Notes under the pieces: generated by a model
What the model was told of the DNA's origin: nothing
Databases searched by the model: none
What the model saw: only the letters and a program-made list of their open reading frames with translations
Source of the DNA: Margaritifera margaritifera
Taxonomy: Eukaryota > Mollusca > Bivalvia > Unionida > Margaritiferidae
Length of the DNA stretch: 64,000 nucleotides
Direction of reading: 5' to 3'
NCBI GenBank assembly: GCA_029931535.1
Contig: JAQPZY010001628.1
Span: 4,106,501 to 4,170,500 of the forward strand
Shown: piece by piece, positions 10,332 to 22,935 of the stretch
Layout of the letters: the number at the start of each line of letters is the position of its first letter
Position numbering within the stretch: the stretch's first letter is position 1
Program-made: the position numbers and the translations under genes

Positions 10332-12059
10332 CCGATTTCCCTCTGATCCCTTCTTTTTTATTTTTATTATTTTTTTTATGTTCTGAAGTGAGCTGTACAA
10401 GGAATATTCTTGGAATGGTGCATGTTAGATAACAGACAATAACACTGAGCTCATTTTTAATGGAGTATTTATATGACCAATTTAAATTTGGCTTTTATTT
10501 TACTTAAAGGACAACATTGAGTTCCTCTGCCCATAAAAGTTTTTTTTATATTATTTCTTTTTTTTTTTATTTTTATTTTTTATGCCGCTTCAAATGTTTT
10601 CATGTTGTCTGTTATTGCTCTCAATCTTGTATTATTTCGTGTACGAAAGTGGTCCCTTGTCCCATTATGAACACCAGTTGTTTTCTGATCTAGAACACTT
10701 CCTTCTATAGTGCAAGGTCAGATAGATGTTAAATGTGCATGTTGCTAGTAGTTCTTGCCAAAATTGCACACTTATCCGAATGTAGCCGTACATAATTTGG
10801 GATTACATATAATTATTACACACCTATTTAATCGTACATGGTTGATTTTTTGCGTTCGATACGGATCCGTATTTCCATTAGGTGTTTCCTCTGAGTTCCG
10901 TCGATATTATTAGACGCAGCGAATTGAACTTTTCGTAATAAACTCTCTGCGGTCATGAGCCAAACGCAAAATCTTAACCCTAGCTAGTAAATATGAAATG
11001 TAAATCACAGTGACCTTCTTTTCTTGTAAGGGTGTGGTACTAGAAGAGATGCATAAGATAATCTAGTTTGATAATTCTAGCATGAGCAGAGCTTGAGAAA
11101 TAAATTTAAAACACAAAATTTACCTAAAGTCAGGAGTGTGAAATACGGGTCATAGTGACCTACCTTGTTTAGGAATGTGCTATGAAACCCATCCCAAACA
11201 AGATAAAATACCGTCAAGGGCGTCATATTCCTGAATCAGGTTTTGGATTAAACTATACATTTTTAACATAAATTCTGCTCGCATATGAGTATCGTTTGTG
11301 CAATACTCAGCGACAAATATTTCAGGGCTCTATACATTTTGTTTTTATTGCAAGTCACCGTATTATTCTTTTGGACAATTATCGTCAAAAACGTCATCAT
11401 CATTATCATCATCATTATCAAAGTAGTAGTATTAATAGGAATAGGAAGACGAGGAGAAAGAGAAGTGGTGACATGTATCTTATATTGAACATCTATTTTA
11501 CGACTGTTACCTCATAACCGGATCTCCATGATTTCATTTTAATGGGACCATTTTTTGCTACATCTCCCCTATCTATAAATATGTAGAATTATAGCATCAA
11601 CCCTTTATCGTATGGAGAAAAAGAGGTAGTTTTATTTTATGCCTGTCCGTGAATTAGTGTATTTTCCAAGAGAAATAATGTTAATAATTCACTGGAGTGA
11701 ATTATTCATTTCTTTTCTTCACTCAAAAACGTTTCCTAAATAGACATCGATAACATTATGACAATATTTTTGTATCAGCTATGTTGTCAATCGCTTGGTA
11801 CAGTTGTAGCATATCGACATGTCACGAAGAGAACCACGTTTAAATCCCACTATAAACTGATTTTTGTTTTTTCTCACCAAGTATGTACGTTCTAACTTTG
11901 AATTAGAAAAGAGAATTATGTTACTACTCACCAGAACATAAAAGGTGAATAGCTGACATTACAGTAAGAAATATGCTACTTCAATCTGTTATACACTTTA
12001 GCTAGCCAACGTACTTAAGCGTAAAATAGAAAGAAACTTTGCTTGGTCCGGGTGAAAAT

Positions 12060-12827
12060 AAAGGATATTTTCCTACGTTAACACCTGATATATTTCATCG
12101 TGTGATACAAAAAAAAAAACAAACAATATTTTAACGAGTGGCGAAGCCACGAGTTAAAATATATAGTTTTTTGTACCACATGATGAAATATATTCGGTAT
12201 TTACGCAGGAAAAGAAATTTATTTTTTTTATTATATACCAAATTTGTTCCAGAATCGAAGCTTAGAAGATTAAACTCACTCTTCAGCACAACCCACCCAC
12301 CCCATTTTCGTAAATTCACCTCACTTTCATTGACTGATCATATAAATATCAGTGACTTAAGAGAGCAGTAGTATTTGGATGACCTAATCTGTCGGAGTAA
12401 ATTCCATTTTTGACAATTTTAAAACTATTTGATCATATCTGACCGCAAAGCAAGTCCGTTTCAGTAATGCAACACAGACGGTTTATCATTGTTGTCAAGG
12501 AAGTAAGGGGAAATAACTTCAAAGAGTCGCAATAGGCGTCGAGTAAGATTTCTTCAGCAAAAATTAATTTCCGTGTCTGAAATGTAACGCAGTTTCTATT
12601 TATTTGTTCTAGCTCACAAAGTGCTCGTTTTTGTTGTTGCAGGTATAACTTCTGTAGGCCCACACAATCAAGTGTCGCATGGCATGATGGGAAATCTTAT
12701 ATTTCACATGTGAAAATATAAGTATATATTTTTCACATGTGAAAAAATAGGAATGAAAATAATATGAAATTTATTTCCCCAATAACTTTCTATAATTAAC
12801 ACTTAAGTATATAATAAAATCTAATAT
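12060..12827. repeat. Tandem duplication, copy 1 (~770 bp) with fold-back core
   Basis: The first of two diverged copies of about 770 bp. It begins near GGATATTTTCCTACG and ends near AAGTATATAATAAAA. Inside, 12077-12196 forms an imperfect inverted repeat centred on GAGTGGCGAAGCCACGAGT, with arms GATATATTTCATC and GATGAAATATATTC. A second inverted pair of CACATGTG sits near 12706-12744. No coding sequence is convincing. The fold-back looks like a non-autonomous element embedded in the duplicated segment. Confidence 0.85.
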
Positions 12828-12872
12828 TTGCACCCACTCGATGAAATATATCCGTTATTCACTTGATACATA

Positions 12873-13643
12873 GAGGATATTTTCTTTTCCTACGTTAATA
12901 TCGGATGTATTTCATTGTGTGGTACAAAAAACGTAAATTTTAACGAGTGGCGAAGCCACGAGTTAAAATATACCGTTTTTGGTACAACAAGATGAAATAT
13001 ATCCGGTATTAACACAGGAAAAGAAAATTTTCTTTTTATTATATACCAAAGTTGCTCCAGAATCGAAGCTTCGAAGATTAAACTCACTATTCAGCAACTC
13101 ACTCCAAACCACCCACCCCTTTTTCGTAAATTCACCTCACTTTCATAGGCTGGTCATATAAATATCAGTGACTTAAGATTGCGGTATGATTGGGTTGACC
13201 TAATCTGTCACAGTAAATTATATTTTTGACATTTTGTAAACTATTTGATCATATTTGACCACGAAGCAAGTCTGATTCATCAATGCATCACAGCGGGTTT
13301 ATCATTGTTGTCAAGGAATTAAGGGGAAATAACTTCATAGAGACGCGAACGTTGTCGACTCAAATTTCGTCTGCAAAAATTAATTTCCGTGTCTGAAATG
13401 TAATGCAGTTTCTATTTATTTGTTCTGGCTCACAAAATGCTCGTTTTTGTTGCTGCAGGTATAACTTTTGTAGGCACACACATTCCAGTTTCGCGTGGCA
13501 TGATGGGAAATCTTATATTTTTACATGTGAAAATATAAGGATATATTTTTCACGTGAAAATATAGTAATGAAAAAATATGAAAATTATTTCGACAATAAG
13601 TTTCTATATTACACACTAAAGTATATAATAAAAGCAGATATCC
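12873..13643. repeat. Tandem duplication, copy 2 (~770 bp) with fold-back core
   Basis: The second copy, shifted by about 813 bp from the first and retaining the same features in the same order: the fold-back centred on GAGTGGCGAAGCCACGAGT near 12945-12963, the CCAGAATCGAAGCTT block, a CACCCA-rich block, and the TTTTTGTTGCTGCAGGTATAAC block. Substitutions and small indels are spread throughout, so the duplication is old. A partial related piece lies between the copies (12831-12872). Confidence 0.85.
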
Positions 13644-15420
13644 TCTGTTTCTTCCACGATACATATCTATTTAGGAGGCGCGTGTTACCAACAGTAATGT
13701 TCAGTGTGATGTAACAATGCGACCTCGTCACAAAGATGCGTAGCCAATGGTTGACAAGACGCCGCTCGCGTGCTGCAGCACCTGGTCAGCAGAGTGTAGT
13801 CGGTGTATACAAACCGAATTTCGATTATTTTGTTTATGTTAGAATCGAAAACAATTACTGCAATTTTTTAAAATATAATCTTTTAGCGCTATTTGAAACA
13901 TGTACATTAATATTGAAATATGGACCTCTTTACAAGTCATTGTTTCCTAAATAAAAGAATATGTGGATATCTGAAAGCTACTCACTAATGATATGTTTGT
14001 GTCTAAATACATTATATCTGACACATATTTATTGTTACGAATTCGTATTGGAAGACCAGCTGTTGATTGACTTTAATCCAGTTAAAAAAGCCTATTGATT
14101 TGTTCTTATTTAGGCTTACAGGGGCTAATAAATATGATATTAATTTACAGGTTAAACCTCAGAATAGTGTAAAACGCACGGTTAATATAAAGCAACAGAC
14201 TAATATAAGACTTATCTGCACATATGTTGTGGAGTTCCTCACCTTAATAGCACTGTTGATGATTTGCGTAAAATTCTCCACATTTGAGCACCGCTTAAAA
14301 GTTCAGACAAAGCATCCTACCACGTAAACTTCATCTGTTTTCTCAATAAAAAGCCATTGACCGTATATGTTGGACAATGTAAATAATGAAATAAATACAA
14401 TACTTCAGCTTAATTTGGTAATACGATCTCCCATGGTTAAATAAGCGCGACGACATAATCTGATCACGAGTAAAAATCGCACATCGTCCTTTAATATATT
14501 AAGCTAAATCCCAAATGGATTTTACACAATATTCAATTATAGGTGTCTTCCATCCCCATTATTGCGAGTTATATCTGACTCTTCAGCTAAAATCTTTCTT
14601 AATCAAATGTATTCTAAGAGTTATAATATAGGATATTGCATGTATGCTGATTCTAGTATATCAAACACTTCGAATAATTTCTATTTTTAATTCACCAATG
14701 TTCGCAAAAGATCGAAATTATTCGACTTGTTTAATGAATTTATTTAAAATGAACTCTCATATAAGATCCTCTATGTTGTTCATATGAATGCTTCATATAT
14801 CAATTATGCAAATTTCCGTATCGAGTTTATATTAGTACGGAAATCATGAACGGAAACATTTTACATTTTCTTGCAATCCGAGACTTCGGTTTACTAATCC
14901 GAGACATCGATTTACTAATCGAAACCAGTGATTGACATCCGCACGCTTCACTTAACGGACATTTATGGAAGCAACGGCAAAGTGGCAGACAGAGGTCGAA
15001 CAAGGCGTCTCGCAACTTTCCGTAAAACTATATTCATTATATAGTTCTTAAAAACGCATGCATAAAGAATTCCTTTGAAACTTGCAACGTTGAATATGAG
15101 TAATGATTTAAAGTGTAATTTGATATAATGTGCGATAGTACATTTTTTATTTCTTTATGGCAAGAGGTAAGGAAAAGAACTGACACGAGATTTTAAAAGA
15201 TAAACATAACTCCATGAATCAGCGTAGACAGAAAGAATATAGTGTTCTCATAGACAACTAATACAGCAACTGCATGCAATTTTAGGCAATATTTGTCATT
15301 AAAAGAATTATTTTCGTTGATTTATTTATTTATACTTCTCAAATAGAGCATTTCCTTACTACACTCGAAATGAAAAAGTCGGTATACGGAAGATGATTTC
15401 ACAAGATTTTATTGACTGCT
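13644..15420. other. No gene recognised
   Basis: AT-rich sequence with no tandem array of note and no convincing coding frame. An 86-codon frame at 14067-14327 has no recognisable motif and is probably chance. Confidence 0.5.
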
Positions 15421-15454
15421 TTACAGGCTGAACTTAATAGCGCAACTGAAGTAA

Positions 15455-15715
15455 TTGGAGGACAGGACTACCTTGCGACAAGCCCGTGTCGCTTTACACA
15501 TTGTCCCAGCTATATGGATTCGAGAATTTAATCTGCCAGGTATATACACTTTAGATATTGTTTGTGAGGAAGAATGCCAAGCAAAGAATGACTTGCCTTG
15601 TGACGAGGATTTACACAAGCTGTACCTGATTCTGATGGACGATAATGACTGGAACCGGCCAGTAGATCTGTATGAAGCTGTACGTTTGTACGAGGAACTG
15701 AGAACCAGCCAGTAG
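15455..15715 (+). CDS. Short unidentified ORF, possible 3' coding exon
   Basis: An 86-codon open frame with more protein-like composition than its surroundings: acidic, with conserved-looking segments such as PAIWIREFNLPGIYTLD and LHKLYLILMDDNDWNRP. I do not recognise the family. There is no ATG at the start. An in-frame TAA lies at 15452-15454, directly before the TTG, so if real it would be a spliced exon. Pyrimidine-rich TTGACTGCTTTACAG at 15412-15426 is a plausible acceptor in another frame, and the AG at 15459-15460 is a weak one. Its last 18 codons overlap the first copy of a 50-bp tandem repeat, whose own sequence supplies the stop codon. It may be a genuine terminal exon, a decayed one, or chance. 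Confidence 0.3.
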   Translation: MEDRTTLRQARVALHIVPAIWIREFNLPGIYTLDIVCEEECQAKNDLPCDEDLHKLYLILMDDNDWNRPVDLYEAVRLYEELRTSQ

Positions 15716-15808
15716 ATCTGTATGAAGCTGTACATTTGTACCAGAAACTGAGAGAATGTCAGTAGATCTGTATGAAGCTGTACATTTGTACCAGGAAATG
15801 AGAGCATG
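15661..15808. repeat. 50-bp tandem repeat, 3 copies
   Basis: Copies start at 15661, 15711 and 15761 with AGTAGATCTGTATGAAGCTG. Because 50 is not a multiple of three, the open frame of the first copy (PVDLYEAV) is shifted in the next ones. Copy 1 belongs to the ORF ending at 15715 and the other two lie downstream. Confidence 0.93.
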
Positions 15809-15950
15809 TATAAAAAAAAAAACACTCTATAAGAAGAGGAACATCATTGATCAATTTCTTCGAATGAAGACATTTTCAAATAAACTTTCATTTCCTCACG
15901 TTTATTATAACAAAACGTAACTAAGTCTTGTATATCATTCGTTTCGACTG

Positions 15951-16203
15951 CATTGATTATGGACTCTATTGTATAAGGACCGCATTGATTATGGATTTTA
16001 TTGTATAAGGACCGCATTGATTATGGACTTTATTGTATAAGGACCGCATTGATTATGGACTCTATTGTATAAGGACCGCATTGATTATGGACTCTATTGT
16101 ATAAGGACCGCATTGATTATGGACTTTATTGTAAAAGGACCGCATTGATTATGGACTTTATTGTATAAGGACCGCATTGATTATGGACTTTATTGCATAA
16201 CGA
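15951..16203. repeat. 32-bp minisatellite, 8 copies
   Basis: Eight nearly identical 32-bp units start with CATTGATTATGGA and contain TATTGTATAAGGACCG, at 15951, 15983, 16015, 16047 and so on. Variation is limited to a C/T and an occasional A/T, so the array is young. Confidence 0.95.
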
Positions 16204-18450
16204 TACACAGACTATAACAAAACAAGAGGTTATTTTTGTATTTGGTCAACCTTATTTTTGTATACTGTTTTCTAGAGTATTTCAGTCTTGTTCAAAGAGA
16301 AATATGGATAAAATTGCATAAATATGTACTGAAGTGCAAATGTGCGTGCTACACTTTATGGATGTGTTCGTACTGATTCTTTTTATTTATAAGTCAGAAG
16401 TGCAGATGGGAAAATGTAAAACAGATTCAAAGCGGAACTCTAACACGAGCAAAATGAATTATAGGATGAGGTTCTCATTCTCGATTGATAAAGCAGTCGA
16501 GAATAATTATATAAAAAAAGTCTCAATCAAATAACGTCTTTTCCATGTTCCATAACTATAGTGTTAAAAATGTCTGAAAGTTCTGAAGTGACCAAAGTTA
16601 GTAATGTAATAACAAAATTCTATGGGCTTACACTGAAAGAAATAGTGCACAGTTTATGTACATAACAATAACAAAGAAGAGTACAATAACAAAGTACCAT
16701 GATACAGCTCTGAATAGTGTCTGAGAAATTGGCATCAAGACAAAGACATAATTTTATCGACGGTAAATCAGTTTTTCATGTAATATATGTAACCTTCACT
16801 TTTTTAATAAGGAATTATGTACTACTTATAAAGGCGGATTACATATCCAAGCCACCATAGTATAAGTACTGACTTAGAAATCGATTTACTTACAACAGTT
16901 GACCAAATTCTATGAAGATGAAATGTTGGTCACTGTGACCTGCTTTTGAATTGATAATTTGTTAATAACATAGTGATGAATTCACTAGGTTTCATGACAC
17001 TAATGTGAACAATGCCGGATAAACTAAGTCTCAGACCCAATCTTACCTGTTGTACAACTTGTCCTAAAAGTTTCAACATGCATACCCTCGCAAAAGGAGT
17101 GGTATCACAAGTTATGTAATTACATAAAATTGTTCAGTAGCTAGATTGATGGCGAGAGTGTCTTGAAACGGAGCATCATATTTTTTCTTTAAAAGAAAAT
17201 GGCGAGTGGGGGTCAATTCATGGGGTGGGGGTACATATTTGTGCTATATGTTATACTACCCATGTTCCAGTAAACACGTTTTCCAATTCTCTTGGGGAAT
17301 ATAATATTAATAATCATTTCTCTCTTACTCATCGCTACCAAAAGCAAATTTCATCAGGTCCGGCTGCTTTTCTAAAAGTGACTGTTTACGTATTTTCACT
17401 TAATTTGAGAGAACGTTCTTTTAAAAACGTATTAGGTTTACGTAGGTATGATAAAGTTATTATTCATTACACATCGGTAAAGTTTATCATAACACGATCT
17501 AGTATTGAGACGATTTACAAATGTATTCTTTTGGACAGAAAAGTAGTTTACATTTCTCTCGATTTTAGACGAATGTAAATGTTGATGCATGTGCATTAGC
17601 TTTGGAGGTACTGGGAAAAAAATTAACCGGACAGATAAGCAGCATGTGCAGGCTTTAGAACAAGTGGATTGTGCATTTATTTGTATAGTACAAGCGATCT
17701 GTATATTATCTTTACTACTAGTAATTGAAGATGTACACGATAATTATGTTCAGTCCGATAAATCAGCAACCAAACCTGTATTGGTATGTTGGTGGTTTTG
17801 GGTCTGATTGTACCTATTCATAAAACATTGCAATTATTGTTGACAAATTTGTCCGCAACACATCAGCGAACATACTGACCGTTTTTAGACACTTACCTGT
17901 GTTTCTCGCTGCTCTTGAGTTACGTTCGGTTAAAGATACCTTTCAGCTAAATGTAAAGCATATTTCCGTATCAAATCCGATGTATGACAACATATACATC
18001 CTCGTTGAATCATATAATCCTAGCGCCCGTCGTAATTTCGAATTACCGGGTTTTATCGTCGGATAATCAGCTGTTCCATCGATATAAAGTGACCAGTAAG
18101 CTGCAGCTTTCATTCATTCGAAATATTATTTTGGTTGTTTTGGTCATGTTACTCGACCATTCGTGTATTTGTCTTGTGACTGTCACGTGATGAATATATC
18201 GTCATGTGACTATTATCACGGTTCAAACAACGCTCCAAATTAAAAAATGGATCGAAAGAGCCGGTGTGATCTCCAGCACAAATTAATAAATGCATAAACA
18301 AACAGGATAAGCAGTGTCACATTATGCAGTCAATATGGTACCGAAAAAATCATTTTATGAAGTCATAGAATTGCAGAGTAAAAAGTCCTTTATGCTCGAA
18401 CAATGCCTATTGCATTCGGGCTCCAACGTGATAATTCCCTTCTATGAGTG
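16204..18450. other. No gene recognised; diverged interspersed repeat around 16.86-17.1 kb
   Basis: No convincing coding frame. The stretch with GGTCACTGTGACCT near 16930-16943, and the similar CACAGTGACCTTCTT near 11006-11020 and CATAGTGACCTACC near 11152-11165, may belong to one old dispersed family. That link rests on short shared words only. Confidence 0.35.
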
Positions 18451-18479
18451 TTATGCTCATGCGCAATATTCTTCTCACA

Positions 18480-18680
18480 TAGAGGCAGCAATTACTCAGT
18501 AGTAGAGTGCAGAACTCGTGAGCGAAGGGTTTCATATTGGAATTTGACCTGGGCTAGCCCGGATCGGCTTTTCTTCTGCGTTCTTGGTCAAGACACTTCA
18601 TTATTGTCCATATATAATAAGATCTGTAATGAGTATGCTGTGTCCAAGTTTGGTCGAAAGTTGCTCTAAAATATGCGGTT
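18480..18680 (+). repeat. Possible decayed tRNA-derived SINE
   Basis: CTCAGTAGTAGAGTGC at about 18495 resembles a tRNA A box, and a degenerate B-box-like GGGTTTCATATTGG follows near 18527. Further on, TTCTTGGTCAAGACACTTCA at about 18580 resembles the body motif shared by many tRNA-derived SINEs. No clear tail or target duplication is visible. Confidence 0.4.
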
Positions 18681-19320
18681 AAAAGACATTGGGTTGGGGA
18701 AGCACCGTGGACGCGGGGCCATATTATAAGCTCACATCTTGCCTCAGTATATTGGCCATCGCCGACGCCGCGATGATTCCAAAACTGCCCATAGTCTTCT
18801 GATAATAGAAAGAACGAAAGATATTAATAATGTCTCATTCAATTCTTCACTACTTTTTGTAAGAACTAATAAGGGACATATAAGAAGGAAAAATTTTGGG
18901 GAACTAGAATAAGTTCGTATGAACCACATTAGTGCCACCTTGAAAATTGGTTATTAATACCATTGTAACAGAAAGTTAATTTACATGCTACTAGAAAAGT
19001 GTTGTAACTGTGGCAAAACCGAATGACTAAAATCAAGTCTAAATTATCAATATTCGGAACTGAAAGGTAAAGTGGCACTGACTGCATTTTTCTGTAATTT
19101 GTATGCATTCAAACTTACGTGTAAAGATAAACATGTGGTTATGCGAACAAATAAGCACCATTGGTGATAAATGCTAAATGAACGGGCACGAAATGTGTCC
19201 TCCTGCATTGGGGTGGAGCAAATGAAGGCTTTTACAGGTTGTAAGAATTTATTTAAAATAATTTTCAACCGGTTCTTCTTTAATAACACTAACTTTTAAA
19301 GTTTTTAAGTACTTTAGACG

Positions 19321-19436
19321 TTTAAAATATTTTGACAGTAAACGAATGATCCAAATAAAATTGTTCATTTACAGTTGCTTAAAATATTTGACAGTAAATG
19401 AATGATCCAAATAAAATTGTTCGTTTACAGTTGTCA
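19321..19436. repeat. ~58-bp direct repeat, 2 copies, with internal dyad
   Basis: Two copies of a unit containing GACAGTAAACGAATGATCC and AATAAAATTGTTC. Each copy has near-complementary ends (CAGTAAACGAA against TTCGTTTACAG), so it could form an imperfect hairpin. Confidence 0.8.
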
Positions 19437-19740
19437 CCATGTGCAGTTAGTGCCTCTTTCCGATTTTTGTGTAATTGTCTTAACAAGCTAAACTAACAAG
19501 CCTAATTACAAGTCAGAAAAAAGTACGTCAAAATTTGCAATAAAATTATACTCGTTAAAGTTCGAAAAACTCGATGATATTGAAGACTGGGGGCTGGGCG
19601 TTTCAAGATACATGTCCTTTGCAAGTTTGTCAAATTATGTTTCATGAGTATTACAGCTTTTCAAATATATATATATATATATATATGGATAATGAAATGC
19701 TTGCTCCATTTTCTCCTCGTTCTCCCCTCTCTATGTCTCT

Positions 19741-19790
19741 TTTAGCGCTACCTCGGTAGGTAGAGTATCTGATTTGTAATTCATGACCTG
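19741..19790 (+). repeat. tRNA-like SINE head abutting the 21-bp array
   Basis: AGCGCTACCTCGGTAGGTAG followed by AGTATCTGATTTGTAATTCA resembles the 5' half of a tRNA (A box, anticodon region). The B box expected downstream is absent because the 21-bp tandem array begins there. This is probably the 5' stub of a SINE. Confidence 0.35.
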
Positions 19791-19795
19791 CAATC

Positions 19796-20310
19796 TTGCA
19801 ATAATGCAATGCTATCTCGTAATAACGCAATGTTATCTCGCAATAACGCAATACTATTTCGTAATAACGCAATGTTATCTCGTAGTAACGCAATCTTATC
19901 TCGTGATAACGCAATGTTATCTCGTAATGGCGCGATGTTATCTCGTAATAACGCAATACTATCTCGTAATAACGCAATGTTATATCGTAATAACGCGATG
20001 CTATCTCGTTTTAACGCAATGTTATCTCGTAATAACGCAATGTCTTCTCGTAATAACTCAATACTATCTCGTAATAAGGCAATGTTATCTCGTAATAATG
20101 TAATACTATCTCGTAATAGCGCAATGTTATCTCGTAATAACGAGATACTATATCATTTTAACGCAATGTTATCTCGCAATAACTAAATACTATCTCGTAG
20201 TAACGCTATGTTATCTTGTAATAACGTAATACTATCTAGTAATAACGCAATGCTATCTAGTTATAACGCAATGTTATCTCGTAATAAAGCAATGTTATCT
20301 CATTAAAACG
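19796..20310. repeat. 21-bp minisatellite, about 24 copies
   Basis: The unit is ATCTCGTAATAACGCAATG plus two bases, 21 bp in total. Because 21 is seven codons, open frames persist on both strands. They encode repetitive heptapeptides (for example MLSRNNA, and RYYEITL on the minus strand) across 19651-20186. The frames are best explained by the period rather than by selection for protein. Confidence 0.95.
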
Positions 20311-20319
20311 CAAATTTCT

Positions 20320-21113
20320 TTTTTTTACACCTGGCGCTAAAGGGCTTCTGTATGACAGAGCCAGACTTTACCAAAGCAAAATTTATACACTAATCTATTT
20401 ATCAAATACACCCAGTTCTTCTGATTATCCGCCTTACAATATATAAACATATAAAAAATCAACAGTTTTCAGAACAAATCTTTTGAGTATTCACTATCAT
20501 AAACCGAAACGTCATAACTCTTGACGCTCTGGAAGTTCACGTGTGATTTCTTTGTAACATATTTCGTGGACTTAACGTGAATTTTAACCCGTTCGTTATA
20601 ATATTGTGAGAATCTATTGAAATAACCACAGAAAGTGTTAAACTATATCTACTTCATTTAATCATCGTTAAAAAATGTTTGGTATTCATGTAGATTAGTT
20701 CAGAATTACCGTTTTTCCGAGCGTGTGTAAGTTTACTTATTTCCGGAAGTGCATCCATGGTTCGTGACACTGACTAAAAGGTCACGTGGCATATGACCGG
20801 AATGTGCCAGTTATGCCAAGGTATTATTAGTTTATAGCGTCTCCATGTTTTTGAAACAAAAAAAAAGAAAAAATTTAAAAATGATTTTTTTTCCCCGTTA
20901 ATTCTATATACAGTTTGTGCACTTACATTACTGCTTGCTTGTTCTTTACCATATAAATACATGAATCAATAGACTGAGAGAGGCAGACAGAACAGACAGA
21001 CAGAGAGAGCGCTAGTGACACAGTTGATGACGTCATTATCTCGAAACAAGCGCGTTAGGTCGGGAGAAACATGGCGCACGATTCAAGGATCCCCAAGACT
21101 TCAGGCTGTTGGA

Positions 21114-21114
<1 letters not shown>
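20320..21114. other. No gene recognised
   Basis: AT-rich single-copy-looking DNA. A polyA-rich stretch occurs at 20857-20872. Nothing else is supportable. Confidence 0.5.
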
Positions 21115-21188
<74 letters not shown>

Positions 21189-21203
21189 GTGTGTGTGTGT
21201 GTC
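21115..21203. repeat. (TA)n then (TG)n microsatellite
   Basis: About 33 TA dinucleotides (21115-21182) followed by about nine TG dinucleotides. The minus-strand and plus-strand open frames across it are low-complexity artefacts. Confidence 0.97.
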
Positions 21204-21679
21204 ATATAGCTGCATCGGCTGTTGATCGGAACTCTGAGTAACTTCCTGCAAAAATCATACCACTGCACCATCATTAAGTGTTGGTGAAACGCATGTATAA
21301 AAACGTTGACAAATTACATATTATTTTAATGAAGTCTATTTGAATTTTCCATTATTATACTTGGTGTTTTTAACACCTTTCAAGTAATCGCTTGATTTTC
21401 GGATGTAAATTTTCTGGTATCATGAAATATTATATATATGTTTTAAAAGATTGTTTATAAACACTCTGTTCCTAACAAAAACCCCAAAATTTTGTTCTCC
21501 TCGGTATTCAGTACTAACCACTATTATGGACGATAACAATGGAGCTTATAAAATGCATTCTTAAGACGTCAACCGTTCACAGTTCCTCAAAAAAAATGTA
21601 ATTCTTAAAATAAGAAATGAAAATAAAATCAAGATCATCAATAGAAACCCAACCAAAAATATTTTATTGCAACGTATTG

Positions 21680-22210
21680 TGTTGGTCGTCAATGGATAAT
21701 GAAAGAGATAGGTGATAATATCTCTTTCTATCGTAATCCTACAATACCATCCAAAGATAATTCGGTACCTTTATGAAAAACGTTAGATTTTACACTGTTA
21801 TACATGCTTCTATAAAATTTATAACATATACCTATCTAATCAACTCTTCATTAAATGATACCAAAACTATTTCTATAAATAGATTCAAAAGATTTTTGTA
21901 AATGTACAAATTGAAAATAAAATCTCTTTTCACTATCTATATGGTATGAATCAAAACTATTTAATACAAATCTAACATCAATCGCACCTACACCTTTTTT
22001 AAAACCAAACTGAGTATCTGATATTATATCTTCTTTGTCGGCCGATTTTACCGCATTTTTGTTCAATACACCTGTACAATTTTGTGACACGGAACTCAAA
22101 AAAGTGATACCTCCGATTGTATATGCATCATTCGCATCCCCCTTTTAATACAATGGTACTATCAAACCATACAACCAGGAATCTGGAAGAGAATTGGTAT
22201 CAAAAATGAA
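21680..22210 (-). pseudogene. Decayed non-LTR retrotransposon reverse transcriptase
   Basis: The minus strand encodes recognisable reverse-transcriptase blocks of a LINE. LPDSWLYGLIVPLY and a following GGITFLSSVSQ correspond to the block where LINE RTs have a P-x-x-W-x-x-G-x-I-x-P-x-Y motif and an xGIT/S-LLS motif. SDTQFGFKKGVGAID matches the block with AQFGFRKGRST, then a diverged FVHLQKSFES replaces the usual catalytic F-x-D-x-x-x-A-F-D. Further on, GIVGLR-stop-KEILSP matches G-L-R-Q-G-x-x-L-S-P. Frameshifts, stop codons and loss of the first catalytic Asp show it is dead. The YADD block is not found in this segment. The RTE/CR1/Jockey assignment is left open. Confidence 0.8.
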
Positions 22211-22935
22211 ATAGGTTTGTTACTAGTGGCTCCGAAACTTATATACTATATATAAAAATTTTATTAAAGATTTAATCTTTCGACCGTGCTTTAATTTTCT
22301 TTACATATTCTACAAATTGAATAACCTTATCTTCTATGAAAACCCTGTCTAATTCAAGAAAAGTTAATCGTTCACTATTAAAATCACATACAAACCTTCA
22401 GCCACTTAATTCCTAATTTTAGGGAAAAAATCTGCAAATCCATAAACAAATTTAAGAAATGATTTATTTTATATAAAACGAGCGTAGCAAGTATACGTTA
22501 TATGAAACAATCAATAACAAACGATCAAAACAATATCTTTCATATGAAACAATACTAATCTTTATGTGTAAGATATACATTATTTGCATATCTGTTAACC
22601 AACGCTGTGTGATATATGACATATGTCTATATGTATTAACTTATCAATATATTACCTTATTGGAAAAGTTCAATCTTGACCATCCCAGAAAACTGGTCCT
22701 GAATGGTGACATTTTAAAAGCTTTAAATCCCATTTTCAATCACTTACATTGCAAAACAGCAGGGACGACTGCTACTTCATTATAGACAGCGAAAAGAAAG
22801 TGTGCGCCTTTACGGAAATTTTCTCAACATATTCAGGAAATTATCTACAACGCGTAATTCCAAAGCACAAGAATAACTTCCACAGTAATTCTCAAAAACG
22901 TTAGGAATAATTTTGTATTAAGTATCTGAACCAAA

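Noticed and set aside
13403..13714. 103-codon plus-strand frame
   Set aside because: Lies inside the second copy of the 770-bp duplication and is not kept in the first copy.
17225..17578. 117-codon plus-strand frame
   Set aside because: No motif, AT-driven composition and no supporting splice or neighbour signal; likely chance.
19783..20186. 106- and 125-codon frames with repeated MLSRNNA-type peptides
   Set aside because: Forced by the 21-bp period of the array; open on both strands.
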